DNA from: an uncultured Lachnospiraceae bacterium
Lineage (GTDB): Bacteria > Bacillota > Clostridia > Lachnospirales > Lachnospiraceae
Assembly: GCA_902786205.1 (NCBI GenBank)
Contig: CADABQ010000019.1
Coordinates: 1 to 43,078, forward strand
Direction: 5' to 3'
Length of the DNA: 43,078 nt
The position numbers and the translations under genes are program-made. Within the stretch, counting starts at the first letter, position 1. Each line of letters begins with the position of its first letter. This document shows positions 15,391 through 24,835 of this stretch, piece after piece. The notes below the pieces were generated by a model, which saw only the letters and a list, made by a program, of their open reading frames with translations, did no database searches and was not told the origin of the DNA.

Positions 15391-16128
15391 TTATAAATTA
15401 ATATCATTCAAAACATCTTTGCTTAAAGGCTCAATTAAAATTGTTTCTCCCTCCACAAAGGCTATTTTAATTTCCTGTTGTTCTGGCTCAAATTGCTTTT
15501 TGTCCTTCTTTTTAAAGAACATATGCTTTTCTTTGAACAAACCAAAATTTTCTTTATCTGGTGCTCTGGCAATAAAATCTCCAATACGAATTTGAATTGG
15601 ATGCATTCCTAAAGCAAGAACAAATGCATCTTTATTACCGCCAGCTCCAGCAAACACAGAACCTTTTAAATTACCAATAATAATGATGTTTCCTTTTGAT
15701 ACTACTTTGGCACCTATATTCACATCACCCAGAACGACTACACTATTCTCCACTTCCAATACCTGTCCAGAACGAAGATTGCCTTTATAAAACTGTCCGG
15801 AATTACCATTAAATTCCATAATTTTTTCATCAATTTTTTGTTTATCAAGACTTCTTTTAAAACGTTCTTCCTGTTCCTGATCTTTACTTACTACACAAGC
15901 AATCTTTAAATCTGAGCTTTCCTCTATAATCTGAAGCATCTCTCGTTGCTCTTCGGTTGAAAGTTCTCTGCCCTCAAAGGAAATTGCCATAGTTGTTTTT
16001 CCTAAAAATTTAGCTGTTTCTTTAAATTTAGTTGCCACATCTTTTTTTAATGTGTCATATGCAATATCTTTATCCATCACAAGAACAATTCCCGATTTAT
16101 TTCCTTTTATCATGACTGTATTATGCAT
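15391..16128 (-). CDS. minC: Septum-site determining protein MinC
   Basis: The FtsZ-assembly inhibitor of the Min system. The N-terminal domain covers about residues 1-105; the C-terminal beta-helix starts near YKGNLRSGQVLEVENSVVV and contains DVNIGAKVVSKGNIIIIGN and GSVFAGAGGN, typical for binding MinD. Length (245) is normal. The acidic and basic tail after KEKHMFFKKKDKK is a little longer than in Bacillus. An 81-base gap separates it from the PBP2 gene. Confidence 0.93.
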   Translation of the reverse strand: MHNTVMIKGNKSGIVLVMDKDIAYDTLKKDVATKFKETAKFLGKTTMAISFEGRELSTEEQREMLQIIEESSDLKIACVVSKDQEQEERFKRSLDKQKIDEKIMEFNGNSGQFYKGNLRSGQVLEVENSVVVLGDVNIGAKVVSKGNIIIIGNLKGSVFAGAGGNKDAFVLALGMHPIQIRIGDFIARAPDKENFGLFKEKHMFFKKKDKKQFEPEQQEIKIAFVEGETILIEPLSKDVLNDINL

Positions 16129-16209
16129 GCTCTCAACTTCCCTTTTCTTTCATAGAAACCTTTTTTCTTGTCTATTATACCAAAAAAAAGTATTAGTTCA
16201 AACAATTTT

Positions 16210-19083
16210 TTAATCTCCAGCAACTACGGTTGTATCTTTTTTCAAGGAACTAGCTTGTTTTACAACCTTCTGTTTTGCTTTTTTTCCTTTTGCAAAATAA
16301 TACTTATATATGTTACTTGCTACTTCCGCTGCATTTGCAGAAGTGTATCCATTTGGAATAACAACCGTCGTACAAATTTCAGGATTTTTAAATGGTGCAA
16401 AAGAAATAAACAGTGCATGGTTTGGTTTCGATTTACTTTCCTGCGCAGTTCCCGTCTTTCCGGCAACCTGAATACCATCGTCCTTTAAAGATTTGAAATA
16501 CTGAACAATACTGCTTTGTGAACCATTTACTACACCGTACATTCCTTTGTATACTGCATCCCACGTTGTATTTGCAATTGAAATATTATGGTGTACTTTT
16601 GCTTTTTGCTTTTTAATGGTTTTTCCTTTATTATTTTTCACCTGACCAACTAAATTTAAATCATAACATTTCTTTTGATTTACTAAGGTGGTAGCATATC
16701 TTGCAATCTGTGAAGGAGTATAGTCATTCTTTCCCTGACCAATGGCTGACATTACCGCACTATTATCTGATATGATTGGTTTATATTCTGCTGAAGATAA
16801 GCCAGATGTCGCATCAAAACCAAACATTTTTGCATATTTTGCTAATGTTTTAATACCTTTATTATCATGTGTTGCCTTATCACTCATATTATAACCAACT
16901 GTATAGAAGAAATAGTTGCAGGAATATTCGATGGCTTTTGACACATTAATCGTTCCATGACTATAATTTGACCAACATTTTGGTTTTTCACTAATTTCAG
17001 AAAAAACAACCCGGTCCGTTATTTTCGTACCTGTAGTAATAATTCCTTCTGTCAATGCAGCAATTGAAACTAACGGTTTATACGTGGAACCAGGTGCTGT
17101 TCTCTGTGTTACAACACGATTTAATGTTGGAAGCGATAAATCTTCATATGTCTTATAATAATAGTCAGTATCCATTTTATTTGCAAATTTGTTGGTATCA
17201 TATCCAGGATATGATACACATGCTTTTACATTTCCAGTGTCTGGATCTGTCACAACAATAGAACCAGAACATGGTTCCAATGCCAACATTGCAGGTGTAA
17301 TTTTTAGATTTTGAATCTGTTTACGCAGAAATGTATATGCACTTGTTGTTCCGTTTTTCAAATTTGCAATTTCATTTTTATTATAAGATAACACTCCCTG
17401 ATCATACAGTATAACGCATAAATCATTACCAGATACACTTCCGTTATCGATCAGATAATAGTAAATCTTTTTTGCAAATCCTTTATCATCTTTTATCTCT
17501 TTGTAAACATAATCAATCAGCTTATTATATAACTCGGTTGTACTATAATACTTATTTCCAATATCAAGACAAGACAAATCTGCCCATCCATTTGCGATGG
17601 CATCCTGCATAAATACACTTAAACTAAATTTTTTGTTTATTTTTCCATCTGCCGTATAAGTTTTATATTTCGTATCATCCGAATCCACTTTATCATCCAG
17701 TATAATTTCTTTTTTACACAAATAATTATACAAATAAATCTGATATATTTGATACTCTTCTGATAAATCTTTTGCAGTAACTGTACTGTTAGCCGCCAAA
17801 ATTGATTTCAACTTATTTAATACAGAATCTCTCTTAGAAGAATACTTTGTGTATACTCTTTTCTCTGTTATAGAGGCATCCTTATCATTCAAAATCGTAA
17901 TATCAATAATATTATTGTTAACCAATGCATAATAAACATCATATTCTGGAATGGTAATGCCATCTGAACGGCTGCCCTTCGTTCCAGAACCTTTTCCTCT
18001 GTGAATCTTGCTTAATAAAATACTTGCTAATTCTTTTTCAAGCATATCATAACAAGCTTTTTGTAATTTTGAATCAATCGTCAAATAAATGTCGTTTCCT
18101 GAAGAAGCTGCTTTCATATTAGAAACCGACAAAATACGTCCTGATTGGTTAACGGTAAGTTTTTCCAATCCTCGTGCACCATGTAAATATTTTTCATATT
18201 CCTTTTCTACACCCGTCTTACCAACCTGATCTTCTGATGTATACTTCTCTTCTAACCCAGATTTTTTCAAATCGGAAAGTTCATTCTCATTTACCGTTCC
18301 TGTATAACCAACTACATGAGAGAAATATTTACTGTCATTGTATTTTCTATGCGTATCTGTTGAAACTTCCACTCCAGGCAGTTCTGAACTATTTTCTTTT
18401 ATGGCAACTCTTGTTTTTTCATCAATATTACTTGCTACCGTAATTGGAAGAAACTTTTTATAACGGTTCAAAAATATTTCATAACGAATTGACATAATAG
18501 CTAATGCCTCTTCATCGGAATACTCATCTGAAATATCAAATTTTGGACTGTCTTTTCCTGTATTTTTTCGCAAAAAGTCAAATACTTCTTTTGCCGTTGC
18601 ATTTTTTTGCTCTTTCGTCAAATCACTAGTAGACTTTTTCGAATAGACATCCCTTTTAAAGTTAAGCAGCGCTTTGTCTTCCACATTAAATTGAAAATTA
18701 CCATTCTTATCTAACTCTATTTCAAAATCAATATCCACATCACAATTGTTCTTCTTTAAAATTTTAAGCAATTTTGCAATCATTTCGTTTTTTTCTTTGT
18801 TTGTTTTGATTTCATCCGAATCTTCTATTGTAACAGAATAGGCTAATTCGTTGTATGCAAGAAGCACACCATTGCAATCATAAATATTTCCTCTTGTTCC
18901 CTTTATATAACGCTTTTTATCTTTTCTTTTCTCGCTCTCGCTGGAAATTTTCTCTCCATTTACAATTTGTAATACGAATAAGCGATGTCCTAATAATGTA
19001 ATCAACAATATATAAATGATAATGATCGGAAACGTACGAGCCTTACGCACCTGATCAAACCAATCTTTCAGCATGTCAAGCAT
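16210..19083 (-). CDS. mrdA: Class B penicillin-binding protein 2 with a large insertion
   Basis: The peptidoglycan transpeptidase of the elongation machinery, anchored by one N-terminal helix (about 19-39). Active-site motifs are STYK (Ser666), SCN (Ser721) and KTG (Lys876). The PBP dimerisation domain precedes them, with RGNIYDCNGVLLAYN. At 957 residues it is much longer than typical PBP2 (600-720). The extra length lies mainly between the dimerisation domain and the conserved GSIVVTDPDTGNVKA segment, about residues 355-605, where a Lys/Asp/Tyr-rich helical insert is seen. The start lies three bases after the mreD stop and has GAGGAGG upstream. Confidence 0.93.
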   Translation of the reverse strand: MLDMLKDWFDQVRKARTFPIIIIYILLITLLGHRLFVLQIVNGEKISSESEKRKDKKRYIKGTRGNIYDCNGVLLAYNELAYSVTIEDSDEIKTNKEKNEMIAKLLKILKKNNCDVDIDFEIELDKNGNFQFNVEDKALLNFKRDVYSKKSTSDLTKEQKNATAKEVFDFLRKNTGKDSPKFDISDEYSDEEALAIMSIRYEIFLNRYKKFLPITVASNIDEKTRVAIKENSSELPGVEVSTDTHRKYNDSKYFSHVVGYTGTVNENELSDLKKSGLEEKYTSEDQVGKTGVEKEYEKYLHGARGLEKLTVNQSGRILSVSNMKAASSGNDIYLTIDSKLQKACYDMLEKELASILLSKIHRGKGSGTKGSRSDGITIPEYDVYYALVNNNIIDITILNDKDASITEKRVYTKYSSKRDSVLNKLKSILAANSTVTAKDLSEEYQIYQIYLYNYLCKKEIILDDKVDSDDTKYKTYTADGKINKKFSLSVFMQDAIANGWADLSCLDIGNKYYSTTELYNKLIDYVYKEIKDDKGFAKKIYYYLIDNGSVSGNDLCVILYDQGVLSYNKNEIANLKNGTTSAYTFLRKQIQNLKITPAMLALEPCSGSIVVTDPDTGNVKACVSYPGYDTNKFANKMDTDYYYKTYEDLSLPTLNRVVTQRTAPGSTYKPLVSIAALTEGIITTGTKITDRVVFSEISEKPKCWSNYSHGTINVSKAIEYSCNYFFYTVGYNMSDKATHDNKGIKTLAKYAKMFGFDATSGLSSAEYKPIISDNSAVMSAIGQGKNDYTPSQIARYATTLVNQKKCYDLNLVGQVKNNKGKTIKKQKAKVHHNISIANTTWDAVYKGMYGVVNGSQSSIVQYFKSLKDDGIQVAGKTGTAQESKSKPNHALFISFAPFKNPEICTTVVIPNGYTSANAAEVASNIYKYYFAKGKKAKQKVVKQASSLKKDTTVVAGD

Positions 19084-19086
19084 AAA

Positions 19087-19599
19087 TTATAGAACCTCCT
19101 CTGTATCTTCCTTGCATTCCAATCGATAATTTATGGAGTGTAACACTTTGTACAAAACACATGCTACCAATACGGTATATACCATTTCTGGCAAAATCGT
19201 GTACCAGATATAGTATAAAACATGAAACCTTCCGCGAAGAAGAAAGTTAAAAATGTAAAATACAAAATTAAACAGAAAATCACTTACTCCTACCAAAACA
19301 ATCGGAACAGATAATTGATCTCTATAATATATTTCATTACAAATACCAACTAAATAACCAACCAATACCATTAGAACTGCATTCATTCCAATTAAATCAC
19401 CATAAATCAAATCAATCAGCATACCACTGGCAAATCCAACATACATACCCTCTTTTTTGCCACGCATATACGCAATTGCCACTACTACAACCAGCATCAA
19501 ATTAGGAACCTCTCCGGCAAGTGCTAGACTCTGAAATACAGTGGTCTGTAACAAAAAACATAATATCACTGTAACTGTTGTAATAATAAAACGCTTCAT
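19087..19599 (-). CDS. mreD: Rod shape-determining protein MreD
   Basis: A 170-residue membrane protein with five or six hydrophobic segments and the MreD-like LMLVVVVAIAYMRGKKEGMY and GFASGMLIDLIYGDLIG. It helps assemble the MreBCD-RodA-PBP2 complex at the lateral wall. The identification rests on this pattern plus its place between mreC and PBP2. AAAGGG precedes the ATG. Confidence 0.9.
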   Translation of the reverse strand: MKRFIITTVTVILCFLLQTTVFQSLALAGEVPNLMLVVVVAIAYMRGKKEGMYVGFASGMLIDLIYGDLIGMNAVLMVLVGYLVGICNEIYYRDQLSVPIVLVGVSDFLFNFVFYIFNFLLRGRFHVLYYIWYTILPEMVYTVLVACVLYKVLHSINYRLECKEDTEEVL

Positions 19600-19637
19600 T
19601 TTTCAAGCCCTTTCGTACTAACTTTTCCTATGTAGCC

Positions 19638-20516
19638 TCAATCCTTTGGTTTTGGATCAAGTGCTTCTCTTAACTCAGTAATAACCAAGACCGTTTCCAA
19701 TTTACCAAAATCCACCACAGGTGTAATATAACCACTTCTAGTAGAATTACTATTATCCACTTTGACCTCTTTTACATAACCAATCAAAATACCCTGATGG
19801 TATTTATCACTAAGATAGGATGTAACTACTTCAGCTCCAGTTGAAATTTTTGTTTTAGAATTTTCTAATCCCGAAAATTCTAATAATCCTTTATTGGATA
19901 ATTCACGATTTCCACTAACAATACAAGTTTCATTTGTAGAAAGTATCATAGCACCAACATTACTTGTATCGTCTACAATAGAACGTACCTTCGCCCAGTT
20001 ATGGCCAACCTCTGTAATAATACCTACCAGACCGCCACCGGAACCATCACCTGCAAGTACATTCATGTTCACTTTTAAGCCATCTTTAGAGCCTTTGTCA
20101 ATTTTAAACACTTTATACCAATTTCCAGGATCTTTATCAATTACTCTAGCTGCCACCTTGGGATAATTCGCATATTTCTGATCCAAGCCATACAATTTTC
20201 GCAACTCTGCCAATTCATATTTTTCCTGTTGTAAAATTTTATTTTCATAAGTTACACTGTTTAATTCTTTCTGAAGTTTCTCATTTTTCTTTTTCAAGTC
20301 TTTCATTGAAGTAAAAACTTCTGTCTTTTCGGCAAAAAAGGTACCTACCGTATTGATACCCTTTTGCATCGGTGTCACAACATTTCCAGCTACAGATCGA
20401 ACCGGTGCAAATGTATCTTTAAATTTATAGGATGTAATAATTAATATAATGCATAAAATCACAAAAAATATTAAAATATACTTGGGTTCAATTGAAAATT
20501 TGTTTTTTCTTCGCAT
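19638..20516 (-). CDS. mreC: Rod shape-determining protein MreC
   Basis: A 292-residue protein with one N-terminal membrane helix (about 12-28), an extracellular coiled coil (about 65-110; MKDLKKKNEKLQKELN) and two beta domains with AARVIDKDPGNWYKVFKIDK and GLVGIITEVG. It links cytoplasmic MreB to wall synthases. It begins 74 bases after the mreB stop with GAGGAAA upstream of the ATG. Confidence 0.94.
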   Translation of the reverse strand: MRRKNKFSIEPKYILIFFVILCIILIITSYKFKDTFAPVRSVAGNVVTPMQKGINTVGTFFAEKTEVFTSMKDLKKKNEKLQKELNSVTYENKILQQEKYELAELRKLYGLDQKYANYPKVAARVIDKDPGNWYKVFKIDKGSKDGLKVNMNVLAGDGSGGGLVGIITEVGHNWAKVRSIVDDTSNVGAMILSTNETCIVSGNRELSNKGLLEFSGLENSKTKISTGAEVVTSYLSDKYHQGILIGYVKEVKVDNSNSTRSGYITPVVDFGKLETVLVITELREALDPKPKD

Positions 20517-20590
20517 GATTCTTTTTCCTCATTTCTTTCTGTATTCCAGCATAAGGGAAAAGGAGTTTTCCTATTCCTCATAGTTCGTTA

Positions 20591-21601
20591 CTATTTTACC
20601 GCATGTGCTACTTGCTTCAACAATTTGTAATCCTCACTAATCTTTCCCACGCCATTGATGACAGAATATTCTGCGTCATCTGCAATATTTACTTTCAAAT
20701 TTGTTTCTGCCTCAATGCACTCTTTCAAATTTTTAATCATGGCAGAACCCCCTGTTACATAAATTCCAGAACGGATAATGTCCGCTGAAATTTCTGGTGG
20801 CGTACGTTCCAAAATAACTCGGATGGCAGAAAGTACTGATGTAAGTTGTTCATTGATTGCTTCATAAATCATCTCTGTACTAACCATAGCTTCAGATGGC
20901 AGTCCACTCAACACATCACGACCAAAAACACGAATCACCTCTTCACCTGGCTCAACAGCAGATGCCAATGAAATTTTCACATTTTCTGCTGTTTTATCAC
21001 CAACAATAAGATTGTATTTTTTTCTTATTGCAGATTGAATCAGCGAGTCAAATTTGTATCCACCTACCGGTATCAACTTGCTAAGTACGATACCACCAAG
21101 GGAGATAATTGCAATCTCCGTTGTATCGGCACCAATATCGACCGTCAAGACACCTCTTGTTCCTGTCACATCAATTTCCATTCCCAATGCAGCACTTACC
21201 GGCTTATCTACCATAAAAATATTTCGTACCTTCGCATTGGAACGTTGTATCACATCGCAGAAAGCACGTTTTTCCACTTCTGTAATATCCGTTGGAACTG
21301 CAACTAAATAGTCCGCATTCTTTATCTTTTTTCCGTTGAACGCCTTCTCTATAAATGTACTTAATAACATCTGCATTTTCCCAACATCTGCAATAACCCC
21401 GTTTTGAATTGGCATAGAGACTTCGATTTCTTCTGGCGATTTTCCCAACATATCGTATGCAAAGTTTCCAGATGCAATTACTTTTTTTCTATTTTTAATC
21501 GCAACTACATTCTTTTCTTTTAAAACAACTCCTGCACCTTTTCGATATATCTTCACTTCACTTGTTCCAAAATCAATCCCAATAATCTTTCTACCTAACA
21601 T
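20591..21601 (-). CDS. mreB: Rod shape-determining actin homolog MreB/Mbl
   Basis: A bacterial actin that directs lateral wall synthesis. Nucleotide-binding segments are IGIDFGTSEVKIY (phosphate 1), VDIGADTTEIAIISLGG (phosphate 2) and IYVTGGSAMI. The 336-residue length is normal. Because Firmicutes often carry several paralogs (MreB, Mbl, MreBH), the assignment to MreB proper rests on its being followed by mreC and mreD. AAGGAG is found 14 bases before the ATG. The gene follows radC by 27 bases. Confidence 0.93.
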   Translation of the reverse strand: MLGRKIIGIDFGTSEVKIYRKGAGVVLKEKNVVAIKNRKKVIASGNFAYDMLGKSPEEIEVSMPIQNGVIADVGKMQMLLSTFIEKAFNGKKIKNADYLVAVPTDITEVEKRAFCDVIQRSNAKVRNIFMVDKPVSAALGMEIDVTGTRGVLTVDIGADTTEIAIISLGGIVLSKLIPVGGYKFDSLIQSAIRKKYNLIVGDKTAENVKISLASAVEPGEEVIRVFGRDVLSGLPSEAMVSTEMIYEAINEQLTSVLSAIRVILERTPPEISADIIRSGIYVTGGSAMIKNLKECIEAETNLKVNIADDAEYSVINGVGKISEDYKLLKQVAHAVK

Positions 21602-21628
21602 TGTTATTTTACTACTCCTTCCGTCACT

Positions 21629-22321
21629 TTATAATAAGCCCTGCTCCTGAAAACTTACATACACATTATCACCTATAATGATATGATCAAGCAGTGATAC
21701 CCCAACCAAACTCCCTGCTTCTTTTATTCTTGCTGTAAGTAAAATATCTTCCTTACTTGGTGTCGGATCTCCGCTCGGATGATTGTGCAATACTACAATG
21801 TGAACGGCTTTATGTTTGAGTGCTGTAATAAAGATTTCCCGCGGCTCAATCAAAGAAGCATTCACTGTTCCCTTTGATATTACAAAATCTTTTATTTTAT
21901 GACATTTTGTATCCAACAAAAGTAACATCACTTGTTCATATTCTAAATGTCTCATATCCTGCATATAATAGTCCGAAATAATATCAGGTGAAGAAAATTC
22001 TGTTCTATGAGAATATTTTTGTTTTGCCATCCGTTTCGTAAGCTCTGCTACACATAAAAGCTGAATTGCTTTTACTCTTCCTATACCGCTAACCTTCATA
22101 AAATCCTCGATTGTAAGGTAATTTAAACCATATAATCCAGGAAATTCGTTCGACAATCCTAATATTCGCTCTGCTACTTCTACAGAACGCTCTCCCTTTG
22201 ATCCACTCCGAATGATAACGGCTAATAATTCCGCATCTGACAGGCTATTGACCCCATATTTTTCGCATTTTTCATAAGGTCTTTCAGATACCGGCAGCTC
22301 TTTTAATGTTAAATGTTTCAT
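21629..22321 (-). CDS. radC: RadC-family JAB/MPN protein
   Basis: A 230-residue protein with an N-terminal helix-hairpin-helix (KVSGIGRVKAIQL) and a C-terminal JAMM metalloprotease-like domain (HNHPSGDPTPSKED). The name comes from an old misassigned repair mutation; the activity is not established. It precedes mreB, as in many Firmicutes. The ribosome site AGGAG and the bases just before the ATG lie in the right arm of an 8-bp hairpin (22322-22350). Confidence 0.92.
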   Translation of the reverse strand: MKHLTLKELPVSERPYEKCEKYGVNSLSDAELLAVIIRSGSKGERSVEVAERILGLSNEFPGLYGLNYLTIEDFMKVSGIGRVKAIQLLCVAELTKRMAKQKYSHRTEFSSPDIISDYYMQDMRHLEYEQVMLLLLDTKCHKIKDFVISKGTVNASLIEPREIFITALKHKAVHIVVLHNHPSGDPTPSKEDILLTARIKEAGSLVGVSLLDHIIIGDNVYVSFQEQGLL

Positions 22322-22350
22322 ATATACTCCTAACCCACAACAGAGTATAT
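22322..22350 (-). promoter_or_regulatory. Hairpin masking the radC ribosome binding site
   Basis: On the minus strand ATATACTC pairs perfectly with GAGTATAT, with a 13-base loop, and the ATG follows at once. GGAG of the Shine-Dalgarno sequence is partly within the right arm. Such a structure could limit translation of the first gene of the shape operon; the effect is inference. Confidence 0.5.
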
Positions 22351-22425
22351 CACCTCAAAAGCTTTTTTAAGCTTAAAAATCCACCCCTCATTTTAGCATA
22401 CAAAAGTTTGTTTGTATACAACTTT

Positions 22426-23712
22426 TTATAATTTGACCAACCCTTTTTCATACATTTTTTGTAAAGACATCATAATACCAAATTTTGCATGATACCAGGT
22501 AAGACCACCCTGAAAATATACTGCATACGGTGGTTCAATTGGTCCATCTGCACTCAATTCAATGGAAGAACCCTGAATAAAAGCACCTGCTGCCATGATT
22601 ACATCTGAATGATATCCCGGCATTGCCCATGGTTCCGGCACAACGTAACTGTCTACCGGAGCTGCTGCCTGAATTCCCTCACAAAATGCAATTACCCCTT
22701 CTGGTGTACCTAGCGTTACCGCCTGGATAATATCATGTCTGCTCTCTATGCTATTAGGAACCACAGAAAATCCTAAATTTTCATATACATTTGCTGCAAA
22801 AATAGCCCCTTTTAATGCTCCGGAAACTACCTGTGGCGCCATAAAAAAGCCCTGGAATAGTTGTTGATTAATACCAAGTGTTGCACCTACTTCTTTTCCA
22901 AGTCCTGGTGCCGTCAAGCGAAATGCACATTGCTCGATCAGTTCTTCTTTTCCTACAATATAACCTCCAATCGGAGCAAGACCACCGCCCGGATTTTTAA
23001 TAAGTGATCCTACGCACATATCCGCACCAACATCTGTCGGTTCTATTGTTTCTACAAACTCCCCATAACAGTTATCTACCATACAAATGACATCTGGTTT
23101 TATCTTTTTCACAAAAGAAATCAATTCTCCAATACGAGCTACTGATAAAGTCGGTCTTGTCTGATATCCTTTGGAACGTTGAATGGTAATTAGTTTTGTC
23201 TTTGGTGTAATTGCTTTTTTGATACCTTCCCAATCAAATGCACCATCTTCCAACAAATCTACCTGACGATAACTTATTCCATACTCTTTCAAGCATCCTG
23301 GTGTGTTGTTATCCCCAATACCAATTACCCCTTCCAACGTATCATATGGTTTTCCAACTGGTGACAAAAGCTCATCTCCAGGACGCAAATTTGCAGCCAA
23401 CGCAATCGTAAGTGCATGGGTTCCACAAGTAAGCTGTGGTCTTACTAAAGCTGCCTCAGCATGAAAAGTATCTGCATAAACACGCTCTAGCACTTCTCTT
23501 CCTAAATCATTGTACCCATAACCAGTAGTTGCAGCAAAATGAATGTCACTCACTTTATTTTTTTGCATTGCCTGTAACACCTTTAGTTGATTATATTCTG
23601 CAACCTTGTCAATCTTATCAAAACGTTCCTTTAACCTTTCTTCCATCTGTTCACAATAAGAAAACACCTTATCCGTAATTTTTCGTTCTTTATACATTTC
23701 TTTTAAATCCAT
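22426..23712 (-). CDS. PLP-dependent methionine gamma-lyase-family protein (YnbB type)
   Basis: A 428-residue protein of the aminotransferase fold (the Firmicute YnbB/methionine gamma-lyase-like family). Visible are ATTGYGYNDLGREVLERV, RPQLTCGTHAL, VDNCYGEF and the likely PLP-lysine segment GSLIKNPGGGLAP. The substrate is not known with certainty. The start at 23712 is preferred to an adjacent upstream GTG since GAGGT lies seven bases before it. It follows miaA by 49 bases at the end of the mismatch-repair operon; a 7-bp hairpin (22401-22420) lies past the stop. Confidence 0.85.
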   Translation of the reverse strand: MDLKEMYKERKITDKVFSYCEQMEERLKERFDKIDKVAEYNQLKVLQAMQKNKVSDIHFAATTGYGYNDLGREVLERVYADTFHAEAALVRPQLTCGTHALTIALAANLRPGDELLSPVGKPYDTLEGVIGIGDNNTPGCLKEYGISYRQVDLLEDGAFDWEGIKKAITPKTKLITIQRSKGYQTRPTLSVARIGELISFVKKIKPDVICMVDNCYGEFVETIEPTDVGADMCVGSLIKNPGGGLAPIGGYIVGKEELIEQCAFRLTAPGLGKEVGATLGINQQLFQGFFMAPQVVSGALKGAIFAANVYENLGFSVVPNSIESRHDIIQAVTLGTPEGVIAFCEGIQAAAPVDSYVVPEPWAMPGYHSDVIMAAGAFIQGSSIELSADGPIEPPYAVYFQGGLTWYHAKFGIMMSLQKMYEKGLVKL

Positions 23713-23761
23713 CACTTGTACCTCAATTCTATTTCTTTTTCATTATGCTACATTTTTTCCA

Positions 23762-24736
23762 TTATATACCTATGGTTCCTGTAATAATTTTCCGTTCCTT
23801 TAATACAGAAAGACAATATGTCAATTGTTCTTTCTCCGTTTTATAGTAATCTTTGTCTATCCATAAAACATCCGCTTCCCGCTTAAACCAGGTAAGCTGT
23901 CTCTTTGCAAAGTGTCTGGTATCCCGTTTCAAAATATAAACCGCATCCTCCAATGAAATCTCTCCACATAAATAGGAACAGATTTCTTTATAACCAAGCC
24001 CCTGCATGGAAACAAGGTCTCTTTCATAGCCACTGTCCAACAAATGTTTTACTTCATCAACTAGTCCTTCCTGTATCATCAAATCCACCCGTTTGTCGAT
24101 TCGTTCATACAATTTTGCTCGATCCTGATTCAAAACAAAATAAGCAAAATTATAAGGGGATGATTTTTGACGTTCCTGCTCATTATGTTGCGAGATTTTT
24201 TTTCCTGTCTGCTGATAAAACTCTAATGCGCGTATCACTCTCCGTACATTATTCTCGTGAATCTTTTCCGCACTTTCTCGATCTACTTCTTTTAATTTTT
24301 CATGTAAAAAGTGGGCTCCCTTTTCTTCATACAGTTTCTCCAACTTTTTTCTACAGGCAGAAACGGTTTCCTGTTCAAAAGAAACATCTCGTAATACTGC
24401 CTGAATATAAAAACCAGTACCTCCTACTAAAATAGGAATTTTTCCTTTTGCATAGATTTCCTCAATTGCCTGGTCTGCATATTGTTTAAATTTCACCACA
24501 TTAAATTCTTCGTCTGGTGGAAATATATCTACCAGATAATGCTTAATTCCTTGCATTTCCGACTGCTTAATCTTTGCCGTTCCAATATCCATTTGTTGGT
24601 AAACTTGCATGGAATCTGCTGAAATAATTTCTCCACCAATAACCTTTGCAAGATAAATAGATAGAGCAGTCTTTCCTACCGCTGTCGGTCCTGTCAATAC
24701 AACAATAGGCGGCTTTTTCTCCATTGTTTTGTCCAT
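23762..24736 (-). CDS. miaA: tRNA dimethylallyltransferase
   Basis: Adds a dimethylallyl group to N6 of A37 in tRNAs reading UNN codons. Motifs: P-loop VVLTGPTAVGKTALS, DSMQVYQQMDIGTAKI, and the tRNA-contact segment around MQGLGYKEI and FAKRQLTWFKRE. An upstream in-frame ATG exists 39 bases earlier, but AAGGAGG lies seven bases before the ATG at 24736 (MDKTMEKK), giving 325 residues. It follows mutL by about 100 bases, the mutS-mutL-miaA order being common in Clostridia. Confidence 0.95.
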   Translation of the reverse strand: MDKTMEKKPPIVVLTGPTAVGKTALSIYLAKVIGGEIISADSMQVYQQMDIGTAKIKQSEMQGIKHYLVDIFPPDEEFNVVKFKQYADQAIEEIYAKGKIPILVGGTGFYIQAVLRDVSFEQETVSACRKKLEKLYEEKGAHFLHEKLKEVDRESAEKIHENNVRRVIRALEFYQQTGKKISQHNEQERQKSSPYNFAYFVLNQDRAKLYERIDKRVDLMIQEGLVDEVKHLLDSGYERDLVSMQGLGYKEICSYLCGEISLEDAVYILKRDTRHFAKRQLTWFKREADVLWIDKDYYKTEKEQLTYCLSVLKERKIITGTIGI

Positions 24737-24835
24737 GTACTGCCTCCTTATTATTTTTTTATTTTCTATTAACATATAAATGAAGCCTATAAATCCTTCC
24801 TTATTTCGATGTGTCCCAACTTTTTAACTCAAACA

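Noticed and set aside
15059..15595. 178-codon plus-strand frame
   Set aside because: It is antisense to minD and minC, which have clear motifs and ribosome sites; the long frame follows from their codon pattern.
23905..24435. 176-codon plus-strand frame
   Set aside because: Antisense shadow of miaA, which is certain from motifs.
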